The position numbers were made by a program, and so were the translations under genes. A stretch of 6,346 bases of DNA from positions 1-6,346 of the forward strand of contig JAHEIJ010000134.1 in the NCBI GenBank assembly GCA_024639445.1, in the 5' to 3' direction. How positions within the stretch are numbered: position 1 is the stretch's first letter; every line of letters begins with the position of its first letter. Under the pieces are notes generated by a model. That model did no database searches. It saw only the letters and a list, made by a program, of their open reading frames with translations, and was not told the origin of the DNA. Below are positions 1 through 5,898 of this stretch, piece by piece. The DNA is from Gammaproteobacteria bacterium (GTDB lineage: Bacteria; Pseudomonadota; Gammaproteobacteria; UBA6429; Thiohalophilaceae).

Positions 1-99
1 TAAAAAGTCGTAAAAGTATCAGGGTTGTGAGTTGTACTGCAGGATTAACCCTATGATTTTATTTACCTAATCAGGAAACAGGGACATCAGGAATAATAC

Positions 100-127
100 T
101 TGACTATTATGCTAAGTTATCTAGACT
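100..127 (+). promoter_or_regulatory. Candidate sigma70 promoter of the small acidic gene
   Basis: A TTGACT hexamer (100-105, five of six matches to the -35 consensus) is followed after 16 bases by TAGACT (122-127, four of six matches to the -10 box). Transcription would begin near 134, leaving a leader of about 36 bases with a good ribosome binding site before the ATG at 170. The -35 box lies inside a 6-bp inverted repeat, ATAATA-N6-TATTAT (93-110), where a repressor could sit. This is a match by eye only; AT-rich DNA gives such matches by chance. Confidence 0.35.
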
Positions 128-169
128 TACAGTGTCCTCACCATCCCACCCTCTCTGGAGGATAAAGTC

Positions 170-379
170 ATGATAATTCGTACTACCACTGATCCCATTT
201 CAAACCGTGAAGTGCTCAACCCCGATGACCATCCCTGTGTCTATGACGGTGATGGAGTAAACGGTCTTGAGATTTACTTTGAAAATGAAGAAAACCGCCA
301 GATTTATCTGAATATGGAAATGGAAGGCAACATCGTATTAAAGGGTGATGATAGCGATGACTATGTCGCTGAAGGTTAA
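170..379 (+). CDS. Small, strongly acidic hypothetical protein (69 aa)
   Basis: I do not recognise a named family. The start is supported by GGAGG at 157-161, eight bases before the ATG, which is the best ribosome binding site in the left part of the window. The product is complete at 69 residues and has no signal peptide or membrane segment, so it should be cytosolic. It is very acidic, with about 17 Asp/Glu against four Lys/Arg, and the acidic residues cluster at the C-terminus (GDDSDDY, residues 59-65). One cysteine is present (residue 23). The alternating hydrophobic residues around GLEIYF and RQIYLNMEMEGNIVLKG suggest a small beta-rich fold. It appears to be a single-gene unit: its own promoter candidate lies upstream and a 113-base gap with two small palindromes follows. 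Being a real gene is likely; its function is unknown. Confidence 0.7.
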   Translation: MIIRTTTDPISNREVLNPDDHPCVYDGDGVNGLEIYFENEENRQIYLNMEMEGNIVLKGDDSDDYVAEG

Positions 380-414
380 TTGTTATTAAACCTTTGTTTG
401 CTGGACATTTTATT

Positions 415-457
415 CTGATATCAGGTTTCGTAGGCAGTGCGACTAAATAAATAGTCG
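415..457. repeat. Two short palindromes between the first two genes
   Basis: CTGATATCAG at 415-424 is a perfect 10-bp palindrome. CGACTA (440-445) and TAGTCG (452-457) form a perfect 6-bp inverted repeat around the loop AATAAA, extendable by a G-U pair (439/458). Neither is followed by a T-run, so neither looks like a normal terminator. They lie in the leader of the 163-residue protein gene and could be a protein-binding site or a small RNA hairpin. At this length chance occurrence is possible. Confidence 0.35.
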
Positions 458-492
458 TAACGGATTACTATTGCCGATGAAGGAGATCTGAA

Positions 493-984
493 ATGAAACG
501 AAGACTGTACTATTTATTACCCGATACTTCACATGCCGAAAAATTAGTCGAAGATTTGGGTGATACGACTATTTCAAAACAGGATGTTCATGCGGTTGCA
601 AAAGATAGCACTCACTTAAATGGTATCGAAGATGTCCATGGATTGACTGAAAACGATCGGGATTATTTTGTTGAATGGTTTTTGTGGCGCATTAATTTAG
701 CACTATTCTTTGTGGCCCTGATTGCGTTTGTTGCGATACTCATCTGGAGCCCGGGTGTCTGGTTGATCCTGCCATTAGCGATCATGCTGGGTACCTTTAT
801 CTCAGGCCTGATATTTGTTTTACGCCTACCCAATGTCCATCTTAATGAATTCCTCCCGGCGTTACAGCATGGTGAAGTGCTATTGATGATTGATGTGCCA
901 CCGTCAGATGTTGAGAAGATGGACCATCATGTACACCAAAAACATCCCGAGGTAGTCACGGGTGGAGTTTGCTGGCACGTATGA
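493..984 (+). CDS. Hypothetical membrane-hairpin protein with His-rich tail (163 aa)
   Basis: The ATG is preceded by AAGGAG (480-485) with a seven-base gap, a strong start. The N-terminus (RRLYYLLPDTSHAEKLVEDL, residues 3-22, then a strand near DVHAVAKD) resembles a family of conserved gammaproteobacterial proteins that I recall only as uncharacterised. Two hydrophobic segments follow (about 68-85 and 90-110) separated by a very short turn, giving a membrane hairpin with both ends on the same side. The C-terminal part (GEVLLMIDVPPSDVEKMD, 127-144) looks like a second beta-alpha unit, so the two soluble ends may pack into one small domain at the membrane surface. The end is His-rich (H145, H146, H148, H151, and later C160 and H162), which could bind metal; that is an inference. 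The gene stands alone, convergent with the thioredoxin gene. Confidence 0.75.
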   Translation: MKRRLYYLLPDTSHAEKLVEDLGDTTISKQDVHAVAKDSTHLNGIEDVHGLTENDRDYFVEWFLWRINLALFFVALIAFVAILIWSPGVWLILPLAIMLGTFISGLIFVLRLPNVHLNEFLPALQHGEVLLMIDVPPSDVEKMDHHVHQKHPEVVTGGVCWHV

Positions 985-1042
985 CTAATAATATCAGCGC
1001 AATATGCTCACGCCCTGACATAAATGTTAGTGCTGGCTATTT

Positions 1043-1567
1043 CTATTTCATCAAACCACGCAGGAAAGTTATATAGGGCAGGGTATCCCAGGCTCGACCT
1101 CCCAGGGCCTGATAACGGACCTGGCCATTGGGGTCAACGAGATACGTGGCGGGAAGACCTCGCGGCCGCCATTTTTCGGTGACTTGCCCGTCACGATCCA
1201 TAAGTGGCCGAATATCAGGTGCATAGGCACTGAGAAAGCTGAAAACGGTGTCTTCATCCTCAGCGGTATTTATCATGGCAATCTTTAATCCTTCGGCCTG
1301 CAGGGTGCTCATCATGTTCTGGATTGCCGGCATTTCCTCACGACACGGGCCACACCAACTCGCCCAGAAGTGCACAAACACCCAGGCACCTTTATCCTGT
1401 TTGAGAGTATAAGTTTCACCATCCAGATCATCCAAAGTTGTGCGGGGAGCCGGATATGGGCTAAGTTTTAGAATACCTTTTGGCAAAGTTATGGACTCAG
1501 CCGCGAGCGAGTGGCTTGTAAAGATAAGAGAAAAAAGCATTATGCCTAACAGGTGATGTTGCTTCAT
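1043..1567 (-). CDS. Periplasmic TlpA/ResA-like thioredoxin-family protein
   Basis: This is a secreted thiol-disulfide oxidoreductase of the TlpA/ResA type (174 aa). A signal peptide covers residues 1-23, with likely cleavage after LAA. The thioredoxin fold follows: a strand-helix unit containing FWASWCGPC with catalytic C72 and C75, an AEGLKIAMIN strand near 92-100, and the cis-proline loop GLPATYLVDPNG (137-148). It lacks a CXXCH motif or a membrane anchor, so it should be soluble in the periplasm. I place the start at the ATG whose first bases overlap the TGA of the upstream gene (ATGA, 1564-1567), since the overlap implies translational coupling and gives a clean signal peptide. An in-frame GTG at 1582 would add five residues (MRKRS) and cannot be excluded. 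The substrate is not known; the co-transcribed exported protein with two cysteines is the obvious candidate partner. Confidence 0.88.
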   Translation of the reverse strand: MKQHHLLGIMLFSLIFTSHSLAAESITLPKGILKLSPYPAPRTTLDDLDGETYTLKQDKGAWVFVHFWASWCGPCREEMPAIQNMMSTLQAEGLKIAMINTAEDEDTVFSFLSAYAPDIRPLMDRDGQVTEKWRPRGLPATYLVDPNGQVRYQALGGRAWDTLPYITFLRGLMK

Positions 1568-2118
1568 GGATCTTTTGCGCACTCTATATTGTTGAAGATG
1601 ACAGTAATCGGAATACCGGACTTATCCGCCTTGGTCGGAAAGCTGGCATGAATTTGCATGGGGTGATCACTTCGGGGTAAGACGATGTTGCCTCCTTCCC
1701 GTTCCTCGGGTTGAAAGTCGAGGGTTTCAGGCAAGAGGGTCCAGCGAAAGGTTGACTGATACGCAAGCGGTATTTGCATATTATGCCATACAGCCTTCCA
1801 ATAGTGCCGATCCCGCCTTGTCACATTACCTGTGAGGTTACTAAATTTCCATCGAGCTAAATCCAGCCATATTATGTTTTGACTTTTGTTGTGGACCCAT
1901 ACAGTGATAAAACATTGTTGTTTCAGTCTTTCTATCATTGGCTTACTGAATCCTCGTGCCTCATAGAAGGCGGCGACTTGTTGGGGTGCGCGCGGCATGA
2001 GGCCGACTTCCAGTTCGGGAGAGTCATAATGGGGCAACGTATCAGCACCACCAGGCGCTGCGAGAAACAGTGAGAGCAAGCCAGCAGTGGATTGCAAAAG
2101 GATAGTTCGTATTTGCAT
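1564..2118 (-). CDS. Conserved exported protein of unknown function with two cysteines
   Basis: With the start at 2118 the product has 184 residues and a typical signal peptide (MQIRTILLQSTAGLLSLFLA, then APGGA), so the mature protein should begin near residue 26 in the periplasm. I recall similar uncharacterised proteins from Gammaproteobacteria but no functional name. Distinctive stretches are MPRAPQQVAAFYEARGF (41-57), IIWLDLARWKF (82-92), QSTFRWTLLPETLDF (121-135) and EREGGNIVLP (139-148). Exactly two cysteines remain in the mature chain (C69 and C180), well placed to form one disulfide. Longer in-frame starts exist at 2157 (ATG) and 2202 (TTG), but both precede a candidate promoter and lengthen the signal peptide unnaturally. 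The ribosome binding site is weak. The stop overlaps the start of the thioredoxin gene, so the two are co-translated and probably act together. Confidence 0.78.
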   Translation of the reverse strand: MQIRTILLQSTAGLLSLFLAAPGGADTLPHYDSPELEVGLMPRAPQQVAAFYEARGFSKPMIERLKQQCFITVWVHNKSQNIIWLDLARWKFSNLTGNVTRRDRHYWKAVWHNMQIPLAYQSTFRWTLLPETLDFQPEEREGGNIVLPRSDHPMQIHASFPTKADKSGIPITVIFNNIECAKDP

Positions 2119-2132
2119 TAAGGTCTTAAAAA

Positions 2133-2156
2133 TTGCTAATTTTAGCAAGTATAGCA
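2133..2156 (-). promoter_or_regulatory. Extended -10 promoter overlapping a 16-bp palindrome
   Basis: On the minus strand, TGC-TATACT (2156-2148) matches the extended -10 form, with five of six matches to TATAAT; no good -35 box is seen. Transcription would begin about 2141 and give a leader of some 22 bases before the ATG at 2118. Directly over that start point lies a perfect inverted repeat, TTGCTAA-TT-TTAGCAA (2133-2148), the right size for a dimeric repressor. The sequence facts are firm; the promoter and operator roles are inferred. Confidence 0.4.
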
Positions 2157-2167
2157 TTACAGAGGTC

Positions 2168-2208
2168 GCTGGTTTGTTGTGGTTAAAAATGCCAAAATAC
2201 AAACCGGC
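2168..2208. repeat. 10-bp inverted repeat in the divergent control region
   Basis: GCTGGTTTGT (2168-2177) pairs with ACAAACCGGC (2199-2208): nine Watson-Crick pairs and one G-U pair, around a 21-base loop. It lies between the divergent exported-protein and hydrolase genes, upstream of both starts, so it is not a terminator for either. It may be a split operator or an upstream regulatory site. No T-run follows on either strand. Confidence 0.45.
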
Positions 2209-2318
2209 ATAACAAGGATAGGACGCTTATTGGACGAGGTCGGCAATTAAGGATTTGCACTTTATCTGGAAGACTGTAAATTTTTTCGTGGTTTGGGAAT
2301 GAGAAATGCTACCAGGTA

Positions 2319-3188
2319 ATGACGAAAAATAATAAATTGAAGTCCAATATTCCAATTGCGATTCAGCTGCTAAGTTTAGGCTTACGCAGCCTGGATGCGG
2401 TGTCACCGCAGCTTGCAGGTCGCTGGGCTTATCGCCTGTGGTTCGGGACACATCGCTTCGCTGAACCACAGCGTGAAACCCAATGGCGCGAGCAAGCAAG
2501 ACAACTTTTCCTGCCACATGAGTATGGTCCACTCGCATTATACAGTTGGGGTGATGGGCCGACGGTGCTCCTTGTACATGGCTGGAACGGGCGTGGCACA
2601 CAGATGGGGGGGTTGGCTGCGCGGTTAGTTGATGCCGGTTATCGTGCAGTTGCATTTGATGCGCCAGGCCATGGTCGATCACCGGGAAACAGCAGTACAA
2701 TATTTCGAATTGTAGATGCGGTGAAGGTGATTACCAATGAAGTTGGACCCCTTAAGGGCATTGTGACGCACTCATTTGGTGCTATGGTGATAGCGCGAGC
2801 CTTACGTGAACAAATAACAACTGACAAGGTTGTATGTATTAATCCAGCGACGCAATTGAGTCTCTTAAAGGAGACTTTCTATGGAATGCTGCGAATAGCG
2901 CCTGGTGCACAAAGAGCTTTTGAACAGTTGTTGGAAAAAAATTATAGCGCTGATATCGACAATATTATTTCAGCCGATGTAAATGCGGCGGAATTATCCA
3001 TTCCGGCCCTTATTATTCATGATAAAGACGATAGTGAAGTGCCATGGCAACAGGGAGAGTTGCTTGCCGATGCCTGGCCAGGTGCCCGGTTTGTGCAGAC
3101 ACAAGGCCTTGGGCATACCCGGATTTTGCGTGACAATGAGACGATTCAACAGGTGGTTAATTTTATTGCTGAAAGAAACACAGACTGA
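2319..3188 (+). CDS. Alpha/beta-fold hydrolase
   Basis: A 289-residue protein with a full alpha/beta-hydrolase signature. The oxyanion-hole strand is VLLVHGWNG (83-91); DAPGHGRS (114-121) is the usual loop after strand 4. The nucleophile elbow is THSFG (150-154) with S152, in which the first glycine of GxSxG is replaced by threonine. The acid is probably D238 in HDKDDSEVP, and the catalytic histidine is H266 in GLGHT. All three triad members are therefore present and an active esterase-like enzyme is expected. The substrate cannot be read from sequence. There is no signal peptide; residues 11-25 are hydrophobic but look like a helix of a cap or an N-terminal extension. The ATG has only AGG two bases upstream, a poor ribosome binding site, and I see no better in-frame start. 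It ends 11 bases before modA, so it is probably the first gene of the mod operon. Confidence 0.85.
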   Translation: MTKNNKLKSNIPIAIQLLSLGLRSLDAVSPQLAGRWAYRLWFGTHRFAEPQRETQWREQARQLFLPHEYGPLALYSWGDGPTVLLVHGWNGRGTQMGGLAARLVDAGYRAVAFDAPGHGRSPGNSSTIFRIVDAVKVITNEVGPLKGIVTHSFGAMVIARALREQITTDKVVCINPATQLSLLKETFYGMLRIAPGAQRAFEQLLEKNYSADIDNIISADVNAAELSIPALIIHDKDDSEVPWQQGELLADAWPGARFVQTQGLGHTRILRDNETIQQVVNFIAERNTD

Positions 3189-3199
3189 AGCAGTGTAAA

Positions 3200-3934
3200 G
3201 TGCAACACTATTTTATTTGTTTACTACTGCTTCTTCCCTGTTACGCATTAGCTGATTCCCTTCGTGTCGCCGTGGCGAGCAACTTTAGTGAACCAATTAA
3301 AGCTATTGCGGCCCAATATAAAAAGCACACCGGTCACCGACTAATTTTGATTTTTGGATCAACAGGCAAGCACTACGCCCAGATTAAAAACGGTGCACCT
3401 TTCGAACTTTTCCTGGCGGCGGATACGAGTCGACCACAATTACTTGAAAAGCAGGGGATAGCCATTGATGGTAGCCGGTTCACCTATGCCTGGGGACGGC
3501 TAGTATTATGGAGTCCACGCAATAACTATGTGGATGCTGAAGGTAAAGTGCTGGATTCAGGTGAATATAGGCATCTGGCGATTGCAAATCCAAAGCTGGC
3601 GCCCTATGGCAAAGCGGCACAAGAAGTGCTGGAAAGTAGAGGATTATGGAAAACCTCACAGCGACGTTTGGTAAGAGGTGAAAGTATTGGTCAAACCTAC
3701 CAGTTTGTGAGAAGCGGTAATGCCGAACTTGGTTTTGTTGCGTATTCGCAAATATATCGACCAAACCATATTACTACCGGATCTTATTGGGTTATTCCGC
3801 AAACGCTGTATAAACCAATAGAGCAGCAAGCTGTACTTCTTAAGGAAAATATTGTGGCCAGGGATTTTATGTCTTTTCTTCAGACGCAGGAAGTTAAAAA
3901 AATTATTACAAAGTATGGTTATGATGTCTGGTGA
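3200..3934 (+). CDS. modA: Molybdate/tungstate ABC transporter, periplasmic binding protein
   Basis: ModA captures molybdate (and usually tungstate) in the periplasm and delivers it to ModBC. The GTG start gives a short, clear signal peptide, with cleavage probably after YALA (residue 18); the lipobox is not met (Pro precedes C14), so it should be a soluble protein. Family landmarks are LRVAVASNF (21-29), IFGSTGKHYAQIKNGAPFELFLAAD (51-75), RFTYAWGRLVLWS (93-105), NPKLAPYGKAA (130-140) and GNAELGFVAYSQ (173-184). By analogy with known ModA structures, S27, S54 and Y182 are likely oxyanion ligands. At 244 residues it is of normal length. The FGSTG and FELFLAAD stretches place it in the subgroup common in Vibrio-like and other Gammaproteobacteria rather than close to E. 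coli ModA; this is from memory. The ribosome binding site is weak and expression may depend on coupling from the hydrolase gene. Confidence 0.93.
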   Translation: MQHYFICLLLLLPCYALADSLRVAVASNFSEPIKAIAAQYKKHTGHRLILIFGSTGKHYAQIKNGAPFELFLAADTSRPQLLEKQGIAIDGSRFTYAWGRLVLWSPRNNYVDAEGKVLDSGEYRHLAIANPKLAPYGKAAQEVLESRGLWKTSQRRLVRGESIGQTYQFVRSGNAELGFVAYSQIYRPNHITTGSYWVIPQTLYKPIEQQAVLLKENIVARDFMSFLQTQEVKKIITKYGYDVW

Positions 3935-3976
3935 ACTAATATCAATTGTTAAAAAAATAAACAGGTATATGATGCC

Positions 3977-4657
3977 ATGCTAACTGAGCAAGATCTCATG
4001 GCCCTGTGGGTTACCTTGCGGCTGGCAGGGATAACCACGGTGATCTTGTTAATAATCGGCACGCCGTTGGCTTGGTGGTTAGCGCGGAGTCAGTTTCGAT
4101 TCAAGGTGATGATTGAGGCAGTCATAGCATTACCCCTGGTGTTGCCACCCACAGTACTGGGCTTCTATTTACTTATTACCTTAGGCCCACAAGGCCCGGT
4201 GGGTGGTTTGATGCAAACCCTGGGTGGTCAGTCGTTGGCATTCACCTTTACTGGCCTGGTAATTGGATCGGTGTTTTATTCGCTCCCATTCGTAGTGCAA
4301 CCATTACAAGCGGCATTTATTGCTATTGGTCATCGCCCCCTGGAAGTGGCGGCAACTTTGCGTGCTTCACCACTGGACAGATTTTTTACTATCGCCGTAC
4401 CACTGGCCCGGCCGGGTTACCTGACTGCAGCGGTTCTGGGTTTTGCCCATACAGTCGGTGAATTCGGTGTGGTGTTGATGATTGGTGGGAATATCCCGGG
4501 TGAAACCCAGGTCCTGTCCATCGCTATTTACGATCATGTGGAAGCGCTGGAGTATGGTCAGGCTCATTGGTTGGCGGGTGGCTTGCTTATATTGTCCTTC
4601 TTGTTACTTTTGGTGGTGTACGGCGTTAACCGGCGATTTTCTGTGGTGCGACTATGA
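3977..4657 (+). CDS. modB: Molybdate ABC transporter, permease subunit
   Basis: ModB is the inner-membrane channel subunit, forming a dimer that passes molybdate from ModA into the cytoplasm. The 226 residues are the usual length. Five hydrophobic segments can be seen at roughly 11-36, 45-70, 88-112, 150-172 and 198-217. The coupling helix contacted by ModC is the EAA-type loop beginning PLEVAATLRASPLDRFFTIA (121-140) and continuing VPLARPG, in which alanine 130 stands where glycine is common. The later GFAHTVGEFGVVLMIGGNIPG (155-175) and TQVLSIAIYDHVEALEY are typical of ModB. The ATG has only ACAGG (3961-3965) at a long distance, so initiation is probably weak. It follows modA by 42 bases with no terminator, and its TGA overlaps the ATG of modC (ATGA), showing tight translational coupling. 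Confidence 0.94.
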   Translation: MLTEQDLMALWVTLRLAGITTVILLIIGTPLAWWLARSQFRFKVMIEAVIALPLVLPPTVLGFYLLITLGPQGPVGGLMQTLGGQSLAFTFTGLVIGSVFYSLPFVVQPLQAAFIAIGHRPLEVAATLRASPLDRFFTIAVPLARPGYLTAAVLGFAHTVGEFGVVLMIGGNIPGETQVLSIAIYDHVEALEYGQAHWLAGGLLILSFLLLLVVYGVNRRFSVVRL

Positions 4658-5721
4658 ATATAGAAGCCCGCTTTTATTTGCAACGGGGAAACTTTATCCT
4701 TGATGCAAGCCTGACTGTGCCGATGCAAGGACTCACTGCTATTTTTGGGCCGTCGGGTTGTGGTAAGACAACTTTGTTGCGCGCCATGGCCGGGCTGGAA
4801 CATTGTGATAATGGCTTTTTCTCTTTCGGTGAGCATGTCTGGCAACAGGAGAAATATTTTCTCCCGCCTCACCAGCGTGCGCTCGGGTATGTATTTCAGG
4901 AAGCAAACCTGTTTCCCCACCTGACGGTACGGGGTAACCTGGAATACGGTTTCAAGCGCATGCCCACTGCTACGCGAATACTTGCATTCGATCAGGTGGT
5001 CACTTTGTTGAGAGTTGGTCCATTACTCTCTCGTCGAACCAATAACCTGTCAGGTGGCGAGCGTCAGCGGGTTGCTATAGCGCGGGCGTTGTTGACGAGT
5101 CCTGGTTTATTATTAATGGATGAACCTTTAGCTGCCTTGGATATGAACAGCAAAGCCGAGATATATCCTTTCCTGGAACAGTTACATCAAGAACTGGCGA
5201 TTCCGATTCTCTACGTCAGTCATTCACCTGATGAAGTTGCCCGTCTCGCTGATTATTTGGTGTTGATGAAGGCGGGCAGGATTCATGCTACAGGCCCTAT
5301 TGCGGAAATGCTAACCCGTAGCGACTTACCCTTAGCCCATGGCAGTGAAGCCGAATCAATTATAGAGGCAAAAGTCGTAGGATATGATGAAGCTTATCAT
5401 CTGACTAACCTGGAATTTGCCGGTGGACAATTCACTGTGCCGCGTAGCAATCTGGTTATAGGCCAGGTCGTGCGATTACGTATCCTGGCGCGTGATGTCA
5501 GTTTAACGCTGGCAAAACAAACCAACACCAGTATCCTGAATATTTTTCCTGCCCGGGTAGAAGAACTGATCGAGGTGAGTCCGGCCCAGATGACAGTGCG
5601 TCTCGATGCGGCTGGCGTGCCAGTACTATCGCGTATAACCCGCAGGTCGGCCGAGGTGCTTCAATTGGTACCCGGTAAACAGGTTTACGCGCAGATAAAA
5701 ACTGTCGCTTTACTGGCCTGA
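4654..5721 (+). CDS. modC: Molybdate ABC transporter, ATP-binding subunit
   Basis: ModC is the cytoplasmic ATPase that powers molybdate import through ModB. All ABC motifs are intact: Walker A GPSGCGKT (32-39), Q-loop VFQEANLFPHL (Q82), signature LSGGERQRVAIARAL (132-146), Walker B LLLMDE (152-157) with catalytic E157, D-loop ALD (161-163) and H-loop H190 in LYVSHS. A linker follows, then a C-terminal TOBE/Mop domain (about 293-353) starting TSILNIFPARVEEL, which in ModC binds oxyanion and can inhibit transport when the cell has enough molybdate. The length (355 aa) is normal for ModC and longer than for sugar or phosphate ATPases without such a domain, so the assignment is firm. The start overlaps the modB stop by four bases. 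No other mod gene follows; the next 278 bases are non-coding. Confidence 0.95.
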   Translation: MNIEARFYLQRGNFILDASLTVPMQGLTAIFGPSGCGKTTLLRAMAGLEHCDNGFFSFGEHVWQQEKYFLPPHQRALGYVFQEANLFPHLTVRGNLEYGFKRMPTATRILAFDQVVTLLRVGPLLSRRTNNLSGGERQRVAIARALLTSPGLLLMDEPLAALDMNSKAEIYPFLEQLHQELAIPILYVSHSPDEVARLADYLVLMKAGRIHATGPIAEMLTRSDLPLAHGSEAESIIEAKVVGYDEAYHLTNLEFAGGQFTVPRSNLVIGQVVRLRILARDVSLTLAKQTNTSILNIFPARVEELIEVSPAQMTVRLDAAGVPVLSRITRRSAEVLQLVPGKQVYAQIKTVALLA

Positions 5722-5753
5722 GCATAAAAATATGTTAAGAAATGTTAAAAATT

Positions 5754-5818
5754 GCCGATAGGGCATACTGCGTAGCCAAAACTGGGGAAGGGAAAGAGGC
5801 TAACGCTATGGTTTCGGG
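5754..5818 (+). ncRNA. Candidate structured RNA element downstream of modC
   Basis: The plus strand can fold into a long imperfect stem: CCGA (5755-5758) with TCGG (5814-5817), CATA (5764-5767) with TATG (5807-5810), GCGT (5770-5773) with ACGC (5803-5806), and AGCC (5774-5777) with GGCT (5798-5801), leaving a bulged A at 5802 and a purine-rich loop of about 20 bases. Internal loops separate the helices, as in regulatory RNAs. No T-run follows, so it is not a simple terminator. It could be the 3' end of the mod transcript, an independent RNA, or a leader element of the gene at 6000. AGGGCATAC and GGGATAC faintly recall parts of the c-di-GMP-I (GEMM) aptamer, but the GNRA hairpin is missing and I do not assign that class. 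Confidence 0.3.
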
Positions 5819-5833
5819 ATACTAAATTATTAA

Positions 5834-5872
5834 GGCTTTAGATTCCTTTATCTTTCATTTATAACTAAAGCC
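5834..5872. repeat. Perfect 8-bp inverted repeat, GGCTTTAG / CTAAAGCC
   Basis: The arms lie at 5834-5841 and 5865-5872 around a 23-base AT-rich loop. In RNA this would be a stable stem, but no U-run follows on either strand, so a factor-independent terminator is unlikely. It lies between the candidate RNA fold and the CRP-type operator. Confidence 0.45.
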
Positions 5873-5898
5873 ATACTTTGGGGATGAGGATGACCAAA

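Noticed and set aside
21..52. AGGGTT / AACCCT inverted repeat with a 20-base loop
   Set aside because: Only six pairs, no T-run and no clear gene relation; likely chance.
3..56. Open frame from the left edge to a stop at 54-56
   Set aside because: Eighteen codons including the stop, without recognisable protein character; cannot be told from non-coding sequence.
985..1042. Possible terminator between the convergent genes (CAGCGC with GTGCTG, and ACATAAATGT)
   Set aside because: The stems are short or lack loop room, one pair is a wobble, and no T-run follows on either strand.
2254..2282. TTTGCA-N17-TAAATT as a promoter for the hydrolase-mod operon
   Set aside because: Only four of six matches at each box; the location is suitable, but the match is too weak to list as a feature.
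2299..2321. Six-codon open frame ending TAATG on the hydrolase start, like a leader peptide
   Set aside because: It has no properly spaced ribosome binding site and no attenuator-like hairpin; such tiny frames occur by chance.
2227..2700. Minus-strand open frame of 157 codons overlapping the hydrolase gene
   Set aside because: Its predicted protein is low in recognisable structure and rich in His/Ser/Thr, and it lies opposite the well-supported hydrolase.
3935..3976. Possible promoter or regulatory site between modA and modB
   Set aside because: The gap is AT-rich with a CAATTG palindrome only; no promoter pair or Mo-box-like repeat is visible.
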